A program made the translations under genes and the position numbers. From contig OX621167.1 of the NCBI GenBank assembly GCA_951640195.1, positions 1,612,001 to 1,676,000 on the forward strand: DNA of 64,000 nt, given 5' to 3'. The notes under the pieces are model-generated. The model made no database searches. It was not told the origin of the DNA and worked only from the letters and a program-made list of their open reading frames with translations. Of the stretch, positions 1 through 13,001 are shown piece after piece (the first letter of the stretch is position 1; every line of letters starts with the position of its first letter). The DNA is from Porpolomopsis calyptriformis (lineage: Eukaryota; Basidiomycota; Agaricomycetes; Agaricales; Hygrophoraceae).

Positions 1-3000
1 ATTGGTTATCAATGAACAGAGTGGAAGGGGATGTGAATTGGTAGCCAAGTTCAGTGAACAGATTTCTCAACTATAGGATTTCTTGACTAGCTGCAGTAGC
101 TGCAACATACTCTGCTTCAGTGGTGGATAGTGCAACTATAGCCTGGAGTCGACTAGACCAACTGATAGCACCAGTACCCATCTTGACTATATAGCCTCCA
201 GTGGAACGCCCATTATCAGGATTGCCAGCATGGTCAGCATCAGTATAAGTGGTGAATATTTCAGATGGGTTGGAAACTGGTGAGTAGGTTAATTTGAAGT
301 CAAGAGAGCCTTTGAGGTAACGGAAGAGATGTTTGACAGCTTTCCAGTGCTGCATGCCAGGGTTCTTGCTGAAGCGGGCTAAGACACCAACAGTATAAGA
401 GATATCTGGTCGAGTAGCTGTAGCCAAGTACATTAATGAACCAACAGCTTGGAGGTATGGGATGGACCGCATTTCTTCAATCTCTTTAGAGGAAGTGGGA
501 GACATGGATGTGCTGAGTTTGATGCCAGGATCAAGAGGAGTGCCAACTGGGTTGCAATCAGAGAGGTTAAAGCGTTTAAGCAAGTCAAGGATATATTGGC
601 GCTGAGACAATGATAAGGAATGTTCAGAACGATTCCAAGTGATTTCAACACCCAGTAGCCATGAGGTAGTCCCAAGATCACGTAGTTGGAAGTACTTCCT
701 AAGTTCATCCTTGACATGAGCAATCTCTGCAGTGGACTTTGCAGCAATAGTCATATCATCAATAAAGACTGGCACTATGATGCGCACATCATCCCTCTTG
801 TAGATCCAGATACTGTGTTCACAGGTGATCCTCTTGAAGCCCATCTTCTCAAAGACCTCATTGAGTTTCTTGTGCCAACACCTGCCAGCCTGCTTTAAGC
901 CATAGATAGATTTGAGCAAGTGCCAGACCCAGTGATTGCCCTTCTCAACAAAGCCTTCTGGCTGGCGCATATAGACCTCTTCTTCAAGTTCACCATTGAG
1001 GTAAGCTGAAGAGATATCAAGACTTTCTAATTCAAGGTCTTCAAGTGCAGCCAATGCCAGGATAGCTCAGAGTGAAGCCCACTTTGGAGTAGGAGCAAAG
1101 GTCTCAGTATAGTCAAATCCAGGTCTTTGGGCAAATCCTTGGGCCACCACTCTGCCTCTATAGTGCTCAATGGATCCATCAGCTTTCCTTTTAACCTTGA
1201 ACACCCATCGGCTGCCAATAGCTTTGCGGCCAGGTGGGAGTTGTACAAGTTCAAAGGTGCCATTTTCAATAAGTTTTTGGATCTCATATAAAGCAGCCTT
1301 GTGCCATTCTTCCTTCTCTTCAGGGGAGCGCTGCATTGCCTCATGGTATGTGTTAGGTTCACCATCATGAGTAGCTGTCTTGAATGCATGCTGAGAAGAG
1401 TTGAAGGTATACTCCACTGCTTGGTCCAGAGTAAGGTAATCAGTCTCTTGACCACTGCACAGATATTCAAATGCAGATTGGATAGTATCTGCATACTCAA
1501 GTTCACCATCACTAGGGTCCTTGAGCAGGAGTTCATCATCACTGCTAGACTCATTGACTGGAGATAATGGAGGTGAATGCATTTGGTGAGAAGCAGGAGG
1601 TGACATTGCAAGTGGGTCAGGAGTAGAAGCAGGTGGAGAAGCACTATTTGGAGTTGGAGAGGGAGTTGATTGGGGAGGCACAGAGGATTGACGACCAAGT
1701 AGAGTCTCATTAAGGGAGCCTTGGGGACGACTAGCACGAGGAGGGTTTTGACGTCTTGAAGGTCCAGGTGGATCAGAGGCAGGTGCCTTATGTGCAGAAG
1801 GAACTGGGACAGCAGGAGGTAGATTGGGTCCAGGTATAGGTGCAATTTGTGGCAAAGGTAGTACTGGATGTGGTGCTGTATCATCACTATGGTCATCATC
1901 TCCCCCTTGATCCAGCACCACTACAGATGGTTCAGAGGGTGCAGAGCAATCAGGTAATATGGAAGGGGGAAGAGACCAGATTTATAGCCACAGTAGAGTT
2001 GCCAGGAAAGCACCTTTCATCAAACACAGCATAACTGCTGATAATGATCTTCTTAGCCACTGGGTCCCAGAACTTCCATGCTTTCACACCATCAGGGTAA
2101 CCAACAAAGATGCACTTCCTAGAATGAGGTTGGAGTGCTTTCCTCTTCTCTTGGCGCACTAGCACATAGGCAAGGCAGCCAAAGATACGGAAGTAAGAGA
2201 TGTCTGGTTTCTTCCCTTTCCAGTGGAAATATGGAGTGTCTCCATTCAAAGCAGAAGTAGGTGTCCTGTTCCTGGTATGCACATAGGTAGAGACAGCAAG
2301 TACCCAAAAGGAGGGAGGGAGTTTAGCATGAACCAGCAGTGCAGTGGCAGCAGCAGCAATATCTTCATTTGCGCGCTCAGCTATATTTTGATGAGGTTCA
2401 TTTGGCTCAGTGTGCTGACGCATGAATTCACCTCCTTTATCATCCCTAGACATCTGAAGGCGTCTTCCAAGTTTGGTCTCAGCATAAGCCTTGAATTGCT
2501 TGAATGCAACAAGAGCTTCTGTTTTACGTCTCAGGAAAGCAATCACCATGAACCTTGACTTGTCATCAATGAAGGGTTGCCAATAATGGTATCCCTCTGG
2601 TGTCTGAACAGGGAGAGGGCCCTTTAAGTCTGTGTGGACAAGTGCAAGAAGAGAGGTTCGACGAGAGGCTGTCTTAGGGATATTATGACGGTGCTGCTTT
2701 CCAAAGATGCATGGTTCACAGATAGGGTCTGGAGGTGAGCTAGAATGGATGACCATGCCTGAGACAAGCTTATGGAGGTGCATATGCTTCAAATCACCAA
2801 AGTTAAGGTGAGAGCAACGCTGGTGCCACAGAGTAAGATCCAAGGGAAGGGTTGACTGAGCTGACTGAGCTGACTGAGGAACAATGATCTTGCCATCAAG
2901 ATAGCCAATGTTGCGCTCATTGATGGAGGCAGTGAAATGGAGCTCATTGTGATAATAGAACTCAACTCGAGATTGTTGGATTGAAATGGTATATTGTTTA

Positions 3001-3834
3001 ACACGAGTAAGGTGGAAGAGTGAAAGTAGATTACTGCCAAGATCAGGGACATGGAGTACATCATGAAATACAACTGGTCGCTTGGGTATACCATCTATGA
3101 CTGGTTGGAACTCAACTGAACCAATACCAGCAGAGTAGATTGTTGAATGGTCAGCTAGTTCAATAGCAGTGACATGGGGAGAATATGAGCAAAACCAGTG
3201 TTTGTGAGGGGTCATATGTGATGTAGCACCTGTATCAGTGTTCAAGTCAATACAAGATTGAGACTTGAGCCATAGGGAGCGATGGGATGAAGAGAGAGCA
3301 CTTGCATGACCAGCAAATTCAATGGTAGCAGTGTTGGCATTGGTGGTATCTTCAGATGCTTCTTTTGCAGCAGGCTTGTTGCCTCTACCTCTAGCACCTC
3401 GACCACGTCCTTGCCATTGGGCAGTCTGGTGTTTGGCATCAGCAGAGGCCTTCTGCTTCTTGAAGCACTTGTCCTCTGTGTGGTTGGTTTTGCCACAGAA
3501 GGAGCAAAGCAAAGCAGATGATGATGATTGGTAGGCAAGGCTGGGAGATGAGGAGGAGACATTTCTGGCAAGCTGCTGGCTCTCTTCATTCTGGAAGGCA
3601 GATTGGAGTTTATCGATATCAAGGGAGTCAATGAGTAGGAGGGAGGATGCAAAGTTGTTGTATTCAGCAGGAAGGGCACAGATGAGGGTCATACAGAGAA
3701 GTTCTTTATCCAGGTTGTCCAGTGTGAAGTTAGATGGACAGAGAGCTTTGATATCCTGCAGAGCTTTATCAGCTCTAGCCATTAAGGCAGGCAGGGTTTC
3801 AGCATCATCCTTCCTAATACTGAACAGTGCATCA
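1..3834 (-). pseudogene. Ty1/copia gag-pol fragment, copy 1 (5' truncated)
   Basis: Read on the minus strand from 3834 to the window edge, this is copia polyprotein from mid-gag onward. Visible in order are the zinc knuckle (CSFC...H...C), protease DTGA, the integrase HHCC finger, integrase core with an AERAN motif, a Ser/Pro-rich linker, reverse transcriptase with FIDDM, and RNase H with TEAEY. The first ~120 gag residues are missing because the copy stops exactly at an LTR start at 3835. Lesions: a one-base frameshift near 1955-1965, a TGA in place of Arg near 1067 and a TAG in place of Trp near 75. The 3' end and 3' LTR lie beyond position 1. It is nearly identical to the plus-strand copy at 5051-7396. 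Confidence 0.93.
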
Positions 3835-4030
3835 TGTTAGGATGTGATGATCTCCTCTGCATAGAGCAGTAACTGGTTTGTACCAGTCCGAAGTTGTGGC
3901 TGATTTGTTTGTTCTTATTTGGTCAAAAATGCGTCCAAAGTCTCTGGTGTCAAGCTCACTGCTCCTTAGTATTGACAGTGAAGCTTGACACCAGGTGTGG
4001 TTATTAAGGCAGTAGCTTCCAGCCTTTATA
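3835..4030 (+). repeat. Copia-family LTR (C1), 5' LTR of the plus-strand copia fragment
   Basis: Begins TGTTAGGATGTG and ends in AGCCTTTATA (other copies end CCTTGATA). Further copies sit at 7397-7589, 9015-13248 (split), 13278-41026 (split) and 29120-29408. It is identified as a copia LTR because a copia-type primer-binding site follows directly and the copia gag-pol starts 665 bp downstream. C1 and C2 lack a ~95-bp internal stretch present in the 29120 copy; that stretch is bounded by a direct repeat. Confidence 0.8.
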
Positions 4031-4042
4031 GGTTATGATCCC
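4031..4042 (+). promoter_or_regulatory. Copia primer-binding site (initiator-Met tRNA half-molecule type)
   Basis: GGTTATGATCCC directly follows the LTR. It resembles the complement of the initiator Met tRNA anticodon stem-loop (GGTTATGAGCCC) with one mismatch. This is the priming site known for copia and Ty5, which use a cleaved tRNA half. Confidence 0.6.
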
Positions 4043-4694
4043 TGCTGCAAATTTCGCCTAAAATCACCCCCTATTGTGTCTAACAGCTCCTGCTGGACCA
4101 TTACAACCACTCTCCAGACCTCTCACCAGCACCACTCCTATCTACCTCCTAATCATTCCCATTCGTGTTCCATCGCTTCCATTGCTCCCAGGACGTTGTA
4201 ATCGCTTCAAGACACTCTAGGACGTGCCCTCTGTGCTCTGGCAAAAATTTGGACTCTTGGGACCTCTCTGGACTCTAGGACTTGATCATTCATCAGTCTG
4301 TGCTGTGGCTGTCACTGTGCACATTGGTTTATTGAAAGGAGATTAGAACAAAGTGAAGTGCAGTGAAGTGCTACCTCCCTGGGCTCTCTTATCAGAGTGT
4401 TACCCCAGTTGCTATTTGGCTTGGTTCACACCAGTCAGCACCTCTCTCTGCATGCAGTGTTGTAGGGAGATTGGGTTGGCGGGTTTACAGTTGCCTCCCC
4501 TTCCAATTTATTGGAAGTAGCTCCATTATCAACTACCACTGCTAGCACTGATTTCATCAACTTGAGAATAAGCTGGTAGTGTGTGTGAGACCCACAGAAG
4601 ACTGATTTACCAACCTCACCCTATCCTTGCCATCCACTACCCCTTTATACTCCATAATCCATTTATCACCTACCTACACACCATCATCATCATC
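4043..4694 (+). other. Copia 5' leader, non-coding
   Basis: Leader between primer-binding site and gag start. No other gene is seen. It ends in a short CAT microsatellite immediately before the start codon. Confidence 0.6.
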
Positions 4695-7396
4695 ATGTCA
4701 GCCTCCACCAATGAATCAAAGAGGACATTCCCCTGCCTCACTCCCACTAATTGGGGGCAGTGGGCTGACAACATGGAGGCTTACCTTCACACCAAAGAAC
4801 TCTGGGAGTATGTGGATGGATCTCTGCCTAGGCCTACTGCTGCTGACCCTGTCAAACCTACCCCTGCTGAAATCACTGAGCTTAGGGATTGGAACCAGAA
4901 ATCTGGCAGAGCTAGTGGAGAGATATGGCTTGCCATTGAGGACAACCAGAAGGTGCATGTGAAGGATGCCAAAGCTGACCCTGCAGCAATGTGGGCTGAG
5001 CTAGAGGCTGTCCATCTGCAGAAGAGACCAGGAACCCGCTTCAATGCCTATGATGCGCTGTTCAGTATTAAGAAGGATGATGCTGAAACCCTGCCTGCCT
5101 TAATGGCTAGAGCTGATAAAGCTCTGCAGGATATCAAAGCTCTCTGTCCATCTAACTTCACACTGGACAACCTGGATAAAGAACTTCTCTGTATGACCCT
5201 CATCTGTGCCCTTCCTGCTGAATACAACAACTTTGCATCCTCCCTCCTACTCATTGACTCCCTTGATATCGATAAACTCCAATCTGCCTTCCAGAATGAA
5301 GAGAGCCAGCAGCTTGCCAGAAATGTCTCCTCCTCATCTCCCAGCCTTGCCTACCAATCATCATCATCTGCTTTGCTTTGCTCCTTCTGTGGCAAAACCA
5401 ACCACACAGAGGACAAGTGCTTCAAGAAGCAGAAGGCCTCTGCTGATGCCAAACACCAGACTGCCCAATGGCAAGGACGTGGTCGAGGTGCTAGAGGTAG
5501 AGGCAACAAGCCTGCTGCAAAAGAAGCATCTGAAGATACCACCAATGCCAACACTGCTACCATTGAATTTGCTGGTCATGCAAGTGCTCTCTCTTCATCC
5601 CATCGCTCCCTATGGCTCAAGTCTCAATCTTGTATTGACTTGAACACTGATACAGGTGCTACATCACATATGACCCCTCACAAACACTGGTTTTGCTCAT
5701 ATTCTCCCCATGTCACTGCTATTGAACTAGCTGACCATTCAACAATCTACTCTGCTGGTATTGGTTCAGTTGAGTTCCAACCAGTCATAGATGGTATACC
5801 CAAGCGACCAGTTGTATTTCATGATGTACTCCATGTCCCTGATCTTGGCAGTAATCTACTTTCACTCTTCCACCTTACTCGTGTTAAACAATATACCATT
5901 TCAATCCAACAATCTCGAGTTGAGTTCTATTATCACAATGAGCTCCATTTCACTGCCTCCATCAATGAGCGCAACATTGGCTATCTTGATGGCAAGATCA
6001 TTGTTCCTCAGTCAGCTCAGTCAGCTCAGTCAACCCTTCCCTTGGATCTTACTCTGTGGCACCAGCGTTGCTCTCACCTTAACTTTGGTGATTTGAAGCA
6101 TATGCACCTCCATAAGCTTGTCTCAGGCATGGTCATCCATTCTAGCTCACCTCCAGACCCTATCTGTGAACCATGCATCTTTGGAAAGCAGCACCGTCAT
6201 AATATCCCTAAGACAGCCTCTCGTCGAACCTCTCTTCTTGCACTTGTCCACACAGACTTAAAGGGCCCTCTCCCTGTTCAGACACCAGAGGGATACCATT
6301 ATTGGCAACCCTTCATTGATGACAAGTCAAGGTTCATGGTGATTGCTTTCCTGAGACGTAAAACAGAAGCTCTTGTTGCATTCAAGCAATTCAAGGCTTA
6401 TGCTGAGACCAAACTTGGAAGACGCCTTCAGATGTCTAGGGATGATAAAGGAGGTGAATTCATGCGTCAGCACACTGAGCCAAATGAACCTCATCAAAAT
6501 ATAGCTGAGCGCGCAAATGAAGATATTGCTGCTGCTGCCACTGCACTGCTGGTTCATGCTAAACTCCCTCCCTCCTTTTGGGTACTTGCTGTCTCTACCT
6601 ATGTGCATACCAGGAACAGGACACCTACTTCTGCTTTGAATGGAGACACTCCATATTTCCACTGGAAAGGGAAGAAACCAGACATCTCTTACTTCCGTAT
6701 CTTTGGCTGCCTTGCCTATGTGCTAGTGCGCCAAGAGAAGAGGAAAGCACTCCAACCTCATTCTAGGAAGTGCATCTTTGTTGGTTACCCTGATGGTGTG
6801 AAAGCATGGAAGTTCTGGGACCCAGTGGCTAAGAAGATCATTATCAGCAGTCATGCTGTGTTTGATGAAAGGTGCTTTCCTGGCAACTCTACTGTGGCTA
6901 TAAATCTAGTCTCTTCCCCTTCTATATTACCTGATTACTCTGCACCCTCTGGACCATCTGTAGTGGTGCTGGATCAAGGGGGAGATGATAACCATAGTGT
7001 TGATACAGCACCACACCCAGTACTATCTTTGCCACAAATTGCACCTATACCTGGTCCCAAATCCACTCTCTGCTGTCCCAGTTCCATCTGCACATAGGGC
7101 ACCTGCCTCTGATCCACCTAGACCTTCAAGATGTCAAAACCCTCCTTGTGCTAGTTGTCCCCAAGGCTCCCTTAATGAGACTCTACTTGGTCGTCAATCC
7201 TCTGTGCCTCCCCAATCCACTCCCTCTCCAACTCCAAACAGCGCTTCTCCACCTGCTTCTACTCCTGACCCACTTGCAATATCACCCCCTGCTTCTCATC
7301 AAATCCATTCACCTCCATTATCTCCAGTCAATGAGTCTAGCAGTGATGATGAACTTCTGCTCAAGGACTCTAGTGATGGTGAACTTGAGTATGCAG
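4695..7396 (+). pseudogene. Ty1/copia gag-protease-integrase, copy 2 (3' truncated)
   Basis: The reading frame opens at 4695, in the context usual for agaricomycete copia gag (MSAS then LTPTNWGQW), and runs to 7097. An earlier in-frame ATG at 4581 lies in the leader and was not chosen. Domains: gag of the UBN2 type, zinc knuckle CSFCGKTNHTEDKC, protease DTGATSHMT, integrase HHCC finger (LWHQRCSH...CEPC), and the integrase core with HTDLKGP and AERAN. A one-base insertion near 7060 shifts the frame. Coding similarity continues in the next frame to 7396 and stops dead at an inverted LTR, so RT and RNase H are absent. Confidence 0.92.
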
Positions 7397-7589
7397 TATC
7401 AAGGCTGGAAGCTACTGCCTTAAGAACCACACCTGGTGTCAAGCTTCACTGTCAATACTAAGGAACAGTGAGCTTGACACCAGAGACTTTGGACGCATTT
7501 TGACCAAATAAGAACAAACAAATCAGCCACAACTTCGAACTGGTACAAACCAGTACTGCTATTGCACAGGAGATCATCACATCCTAATA
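7397..7589 (-). repeat. Copia-family LTR (C2), inverted
   Basis: Reverse complement of C1; it begins TATCAAGG where the plus copia fragment ends, and finishes CATCCTAATA. The flanks (TGCAG left, GGGGT right) do not match, so this is not a simple solo-LTR insertion but a rearrangement joint. Confidence 0.85.
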
Positions 7590-9014
7590 GGGGTATATAG
7601 TATAAAGGATTCTGGGTATATGAAAGTAAGAAATGAGGAGCAGGGGCAGGGGTTTGGATGGAGATCTTACTGTTCTAGCGTCTGTCACCATCAGACATAG
7701 ATTCAACAACTATAGCAACCTCCCATTTCTTCTCTTTGATAGCCCTTCATTTTCTTAATCATCCAAAGGGTGAGGCTTGTGTTTGTGAGACATACCTGTG
7801 AATTTTACCCAGTGGCACCCACCTAACTTCCATGCATCATGTAGCTTGCAGAATCTCCCCAACAGTGCCAATTGCAGAGGGGTTGATGAACTTGACATCC
7901 TTAGGCCAGCTGATGATCTTGACACCATAGAGCTGCACGATGGACTTGTCATAGTTTAGGTAGTTCATTTTGACCTTCTTGTTGTTCGTTATACACCCTA
8001 TACCAATGTAAGTGTCAGTAATAACAATAGTAGCTACAGAGACTCATGAAGACCACTCTGAACAGCTTGAGTACATTGCTTATAGACACTCACAAGAGTG
8101 TTGCACTCTAGCACATCTTTGTTGTGTGATTAGACATGAACAGTTAGTGAGCTAATGAGAATACTTACTTTGATTCTGAGAGCATACCCATTGCTTAAAC
8201 AGACAGCATATCTCATCAGCATCTAATTTCATAATTTCCTCCCAGAAATCCATTGAATTTGTTACTGCCATACCAGGTAGCCTCTGATGTGTCATTAATG
8301 TGGCTGCAGGTAAGAAAAAAGCAGCTATATGCACCTGTACAGAGGGCCAGATTATCCAACTGTGTGATGATAGATGGGTAAACAAGAAACAGCAAAGTAG
8401 AGTTAAATAATAACCTACTGTTTTAATAATTGAATCAGAGATGAGTATGTCCTAAGTGGTGGCAGCATTGTTGGCTCAGGTACCAGTGATCTTCCTCTCG
8501 CAATAATGAGCAAGTGAATTAATAATGTCTTGCTGTTCCTCTTTGGTAATATTCTGGAACCTATTATCTTCAGCTATCAAGGTCTTGATCTCAGAGAGCA
8601 TCTTCTTTTCCCTAGGAGGTAAATCTAGATAAGTCTATCAGCATGTCCTCAACAGTTAATTGTATCACTCACCTTCATTGACCTCCACTGCCTTAGCATG
8701 GATAATTGCATTGTGAAGGGTTGGTTCATGGGTTTTCTTGTAATACATGTTTAGACTGATAAGATCCTTGATCTTGTTGACAGAGATGTTGTGTTTCTTT
8801 GCAAGCTCAGCAACTTGCAACTGCTGAGCCTTGGTATGTGCTTTAATATCATTATCCAGCTTCTTTACATTGATTTTTTTTTACTTATGTGCAATAAGCC
8901 TGGGAGGCCTTCTGTGCATCTGTAAGGTGAGGTTGGGTGAGGCCATGGAATGATCACATTGCATGTAGGATTACGACCAGCCCATGTTGTGTGATTGCCT
9001 AAGTTGGGTATTAG
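7590..9014 (-). pseudogene. Relic of a multi-exon accessory-type protein found with fungal DNA transposons
   Basis: Read leftwards from about 9010, spaced coding blocks appear: TTWAGRNPT near 8970; a block with QQLQVAELAKKHNISVNKIKDLI (8690-8870) ending at a GTGAGT donor; TYLDLPPREKKMLSEIK (8500-8630); FWEEI...KQWVCSQNQ (8160-8270); and YDKSIVQLYGVKIISWP (7860-7980). From memory this matches a family repeated many times in agaricomycete genomes, often near KDZ transposases. Its function is unknown to me. Stop codons and indels, including a poly-A slip near 8880, show it is dead. The upstream part of its locus was split by the LTR at 9015. Confidence 0.55.
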
Positions 9015-9034
9015 TGTTAGGATGTAATAATCTC

Positions 9035-12000
9035 TAGTGTTGCCACCGCTCAGCTCGGCTCCGCTTTTGCTTGGCTCCAGTAGCTTTTCTCATGGGATAG
9101 CTTAGTTCAAGTCAGCTCATCCCAAAATGGGACCAGCTCCGCTTTCGAGCAGCTCAGCTTGTAGCTAGCTGCAGCTTACCTCCAAATTGGGCAACTGTAA
9201 ATAAAATTTGTTTTCCACTCATCTACAAGACTTGTTTGCACTATAAGGAGTCAAGATGTATATACAAATATACTGTGTCAGAGAAGAAGGAAGATGGAAC
9301 AGTCGTTTTGCAGCTGTTTGAAATGGTATAAGGTTTTTTGTGCTTGCGGGGATGTGTATGTGGTGTCGGCTTGGCAAAGGGAAGGGGCAACACACCAACC
9401 CTAGGTGTTTAACAGCCTCGCGCGTCTGTTAGATGTGTAGGGATCTCAGAACTCACGAGGCGAGAGACCGGTCATTCTAGCTGAGTCTATCTTCCGGCAG
9501 ATCAACTGACTTGAAAGTGAGTTCTTCAAGTTCAGCCTCTCAGCTGGTCCCAGCGGTAAAGTCCAATCCTCGCCCTTTCTTGAAGGAAAACTTGAGCATC
9601 TGGAGGGCTTCCATAGTCTTGGGACTAATGCGGTTGCGACGCGCCGTGGTGGTCTCCTTGCTGGAGGAAAAAATTCGCTCGCAAGGGACAGCAGACCCTT
9701 GGATAGGAATAATATCCATCGCCAGGGTAAATATTGTAGGATAGCGCAATTGATTTTCCTGCCTACAATTTAAAAACTCAGTGATTAACATGTAGAAGTG
9801 AATAAGACGAGTTCCATACCAATATATCAGGATGTTGCTGTTGGTTTGTGAATCCGCCAAGTATGCTTCGACTTCCGCTTCTAAGCCGTGTTCCTGTGAG
9901 TAGTCGTCCTCTTTGTCTAGTTCAAGGATGTGGTCTGCCCAGGCATGTCGCAAGGGTGTGTTGCTATCCTGTCCAGACAATAAGTCTTGACATGGACTTG
10001 TTGGCTCTTTCCGGTATGCGCGCAGCTGCGATCATTCGGCATAGGTGAAATTTCATTAACAGAATGAAAATCAGTAGCGTACTGCATGAGTAAAGACTGA
10101 TTTGGCCCCCTCTAGTTTAGTAGGCTTGTACCGCTTGTACCACTTCAGTTTTATGAGTGGGTTGATAACTAGGGAAGACAGTTAGTGCACGCAAGCCAAT
10201 AAACATATTGGAACACAGACCCATGGCCAACACATATGCCAGAATGATCGATGCTTGCAAAATGTACACCTCCAGCTTGTTAAGGCCTTTGTCAATCACC
10301 TGAGAGGTCTCTGGGTGGTCAGATTGATGCTTCTCCCAAACGCGCATCATTGCATCATAGTATGGGATCGCATTACATAGCGTTGGCGTCTTTTCAGCTG
10401 ATAGCTTTTGCTGAAATGCGTGAGGTACCTAGATATTATATTCAAGTGTAGGTGTGAATGAAAAAATGAATACAGTACTTACCGCAAGAATTTCCTTGAA
10501 TACTTCAAGCACGTTCCACTCATTTGCATTAAGTTGGTACCTCCATAACTCCTTGAAGTTGTCATGATCAAGAAACCATTCGATTGCCTAAAATTTGAAG
10601 CTGTGAATGATGCGCAGAAGATAAAACAAAAACTATACCTCACGGAGAAGCAGTATGTGCTCCACCATCAGCAGGGTCGAGGACCATTGGGTATCAACGT
10701 CATGTAGCAGCTGTAGATCATGCTCTTTGAGAGCTTTCATAACTTCTGAAAAATATTGACGGCAGAGTGAAGACGCTCGTATCTATAAAGATAAATACAC
10801 TAAACCACAATTTTAGAAAGAGGGCACACTTACTGTATGAACAAGGGTTCAAGATATGGCAATTGGGTCTCGGCGAATAGCATTATCAATTGAGGACGAA
10901 CCTTCATTAACAGGGATAAAGTCGGGAGCTTCGTCTCTTGCAAAATTCATGTTTGTAATAGCTGCAAGGACAGCCTTGCATGTGAGATTGACTACATGAG
11001 GAAAACACCTAATTTTATGATGAGAATACATGTGAAATTAGTTGCGTTAGCATTATATGAAATCTTACCTGATGCGCCATTGTATAGCATCAAATGGTAT
11101 ATTCAGCTTGCGAAGCTCCTGTTGTAGCGCAACCATGAAGGTGTCGTTGTTGGATGCATTGTTGAGCGTGACCCATCCAATCTGGACTGACACAGTTAGA
11201 GGGGTAATAAACGACAAGGTAGTAACAAACCTTGTGCAAAATCTTGATATGCCTCAAGATGTGAATGAAAGCGTGTGCAAGATGATCACCACTGTGGTGT
11301 CCTTGCACCCACATGAATCCTACCAAATCTGCCTATAGCTTCAAGGTGTGTTGTGGGCCGCGAGGCGTGTTCTTGATTTGCGTCTCAATCCAGTGTGCAG
11401 TAACTGCCATATAAGGTGTCAGGTTGGGATCTGACTACATATCCATTGTGAATAAGATTTTGCCGATTGATGTCTATCACTGTGAGCATTATGAAACCAA
11501 AAGAAGGACAACTTACAGCCATATCCGTCTCAAGTTCATTAAGATGGTCGTCAAAAAGCTCCAAAATGTGTTCTCGGATAGTAGTTCGGTGGGGTATATC
11601 AGAGTCCTTGAGGTCGCGTCGCAGTATAAGAAAGAGAGCCCGCAATTGAGGGCATTTGATGACATTGATGGACTGTAATAATACAATGTCAACTGAAGCA
11701 TTTTATTCCACAGAAACCTGACCTGATCATCGGCAACAATGAATTCAGCAATCACATCAATGAATGCTTCCTTTGAGAAGTTGTGGCCTACTAGTGCCAG
11801 TTGTGGTGATGGCTCCGAAGTTGCCTGGCCCTGTTCCTTTCGATAATGTGTTACCGCTTGCTGTACTTCCTTTGCGTTGATTGAGATATTGAGTTTGTCG
11901 CATCTAGAAACCCATAGACTGATATGAGATTTGGCAAGATGCTTCCGTAGAACTGTGGTCCCTGTTCCTTTGCTGTAATGCTTGACGTTCTTCCTGACGT

Positions 12001-13001
12001 CCATTTCATTTCCATGTCTGTTTATGCAATAAATATTTTCATGTAGATCAATCGTAAAACATTGGGGGCTTACTTGCAAAGTAGGCAGAAATTAATATCC
12101 CCCTCGGCTGAAAAGAACAACCAGACATCGTGGGCTTTCTTTCCAGTTTTATTTCCAGTGGGTCCAGGCTGTGAGGATCGTCGACAATGCTTGCTGTATG
12201 GATTGGTGGTAAGGTTAGAACCTTGCAATCTTCCAGACGATGATCTTGAATTTGATCTTGTGCGACCCTGTGATTGAGTAGATGAGTGGTAGTCTAGAAT
12301 CGTGTGAGAAGAGCTTGATGTGAAAGAGGTCCTTAGAGGAAGAGAGGAAAGCGAAGAGGTGGGAGTCGTTGTTTGACTTCTGGGGGCTTGCTCTCCAAAG
12401 ATACTATCATGATGTATTGATGAAACCAAAGAGGGGACTTCTAGATATGAGAGAGTCGGGGCGGGAAGTGGAACCAGGCTTGTCTGCCTTGGGTGGCGGC
12501 TCTCGCGTTGACTTGGAGTTAGCATAGTGGGGATTGTATACTCAGATGAAGGGGCATCACGTCGCCCCCATTTCCGGTGCCCTGGTTTAAGTGGCATTAA
12601 GGGGACTGAGACTGGGGGGACAGCTGCTTGAAAAGACGACTCCATTGAACCATTGGCAAACGCTCTGGGAGGCATGATTTTTTAGCAGGTTCGGACGTAC
12701 ATCATATGTATATATACTCACGTTACAGGGCATGCTGGAACCTCGAGGCCTTTAGCAGGTGGATGCACTCCCAAGTTCTTATTGTTTGTCTGAGAGAGAG
12801 AGAGGTGGATAGACAACATTATTGCTTGCAGCAGACTACACGGCTTTAATGGACAGATTTGGATCAAAGCTACAGCTCGAGCGGCTCAAAGCTAATACTG
12901 TGGGAAAGCTGAGCTGTATCAAACCACGAAGTAGATTTACAGCTCAGCTACAGCTTGGCTCCAGTAGCTAGCCGCTTCTGAGCAGAACCACGGCAACACT
13001 A
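9035..13001 (-). mobile_element. Full-length hAT DNA transposon, 3967 bp
   Basis: Terminal inverted repeats TAGTGTTGCC / GGCAACACTA are flanked by a perfect 8-bp TSD ATAATCTC (9027-9034 and 13002-13009), diagnostic of the hAT superfamily. Subterminal regions at both ends are rich in CAGCT and GGCTCC motifs, which are typical transposase-binding repeats. It sits inside copia LTR C3. The single gene runs on the minus strand. Confidence 0.95.
9540..12675 (-). CDS. hAT transposase (BED finger, RNase-H-like core, hATC domain), multi-exon
   Basis: Cut-and-paste transposase of the flanking hAT element, acting in the nucleus. The start is the ATG at 12675, about 325 bp inside the right end. A Ser/Pro-rich N-terminus leads to NFCLLC, and a GTAAGC...CAG intron then joins it to HGNEMDV...LRKHLAKSH, giving a C2H2 BED finger. 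Further blocks: CFPHVVNLTCKAVLAAIT (10930-11010), a signature of fungal hAT proteins; a helical insertion region (10100-10750); and the C-terminal dimerisation domain with YPTIFTLAMDIIPIQG and SAVPCERIFSSSKETTT (9560-9740), stop at 9540. Introns are short with GT...AG ends. I found no clear nonsense lesion in the blocks examined, but exon joins between 9980 and 11400 were not fully resolved. Confidence 0.85.

Larger units (their letters stand above)
1489..7396. repeat. 2.3-kb inverted repeat formed by two copia fragments
   Basis: Arms 1489-3834 (minus) and 5051-7396 (plus) are the same copia segment, both 2346 bp, with only scattered differences. The 1216-bp spacer holds the LTR, leader and gag start. 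Both outer joints fall exactly on LTR ends, at 3835 (LTR start) and 7396/7397 (LTR end of an inverted LTR). A transcript through this region would fold into a long hairpin. Confidence 0.9.

Noticed and set aside
3835..7589. Inverted LTR copies at 3835-4030 and 7397-7589 as ~190-bp terminal inverted repeats of a DNA transposon that captured a copia fragment.
   Set aside because: The same sequence occurs elsewhere as solo LTRs with 5-bp TSDs, a copia primer-binding site follows C1, and no TSD flanks 3835-7589.
7590..7760. GGGGCAGGGG-type stretch after C2 as a regulatory island.
   Set aside because: Short and isolated, and lying at the 3' end of a decayed gene; no supporting structure.
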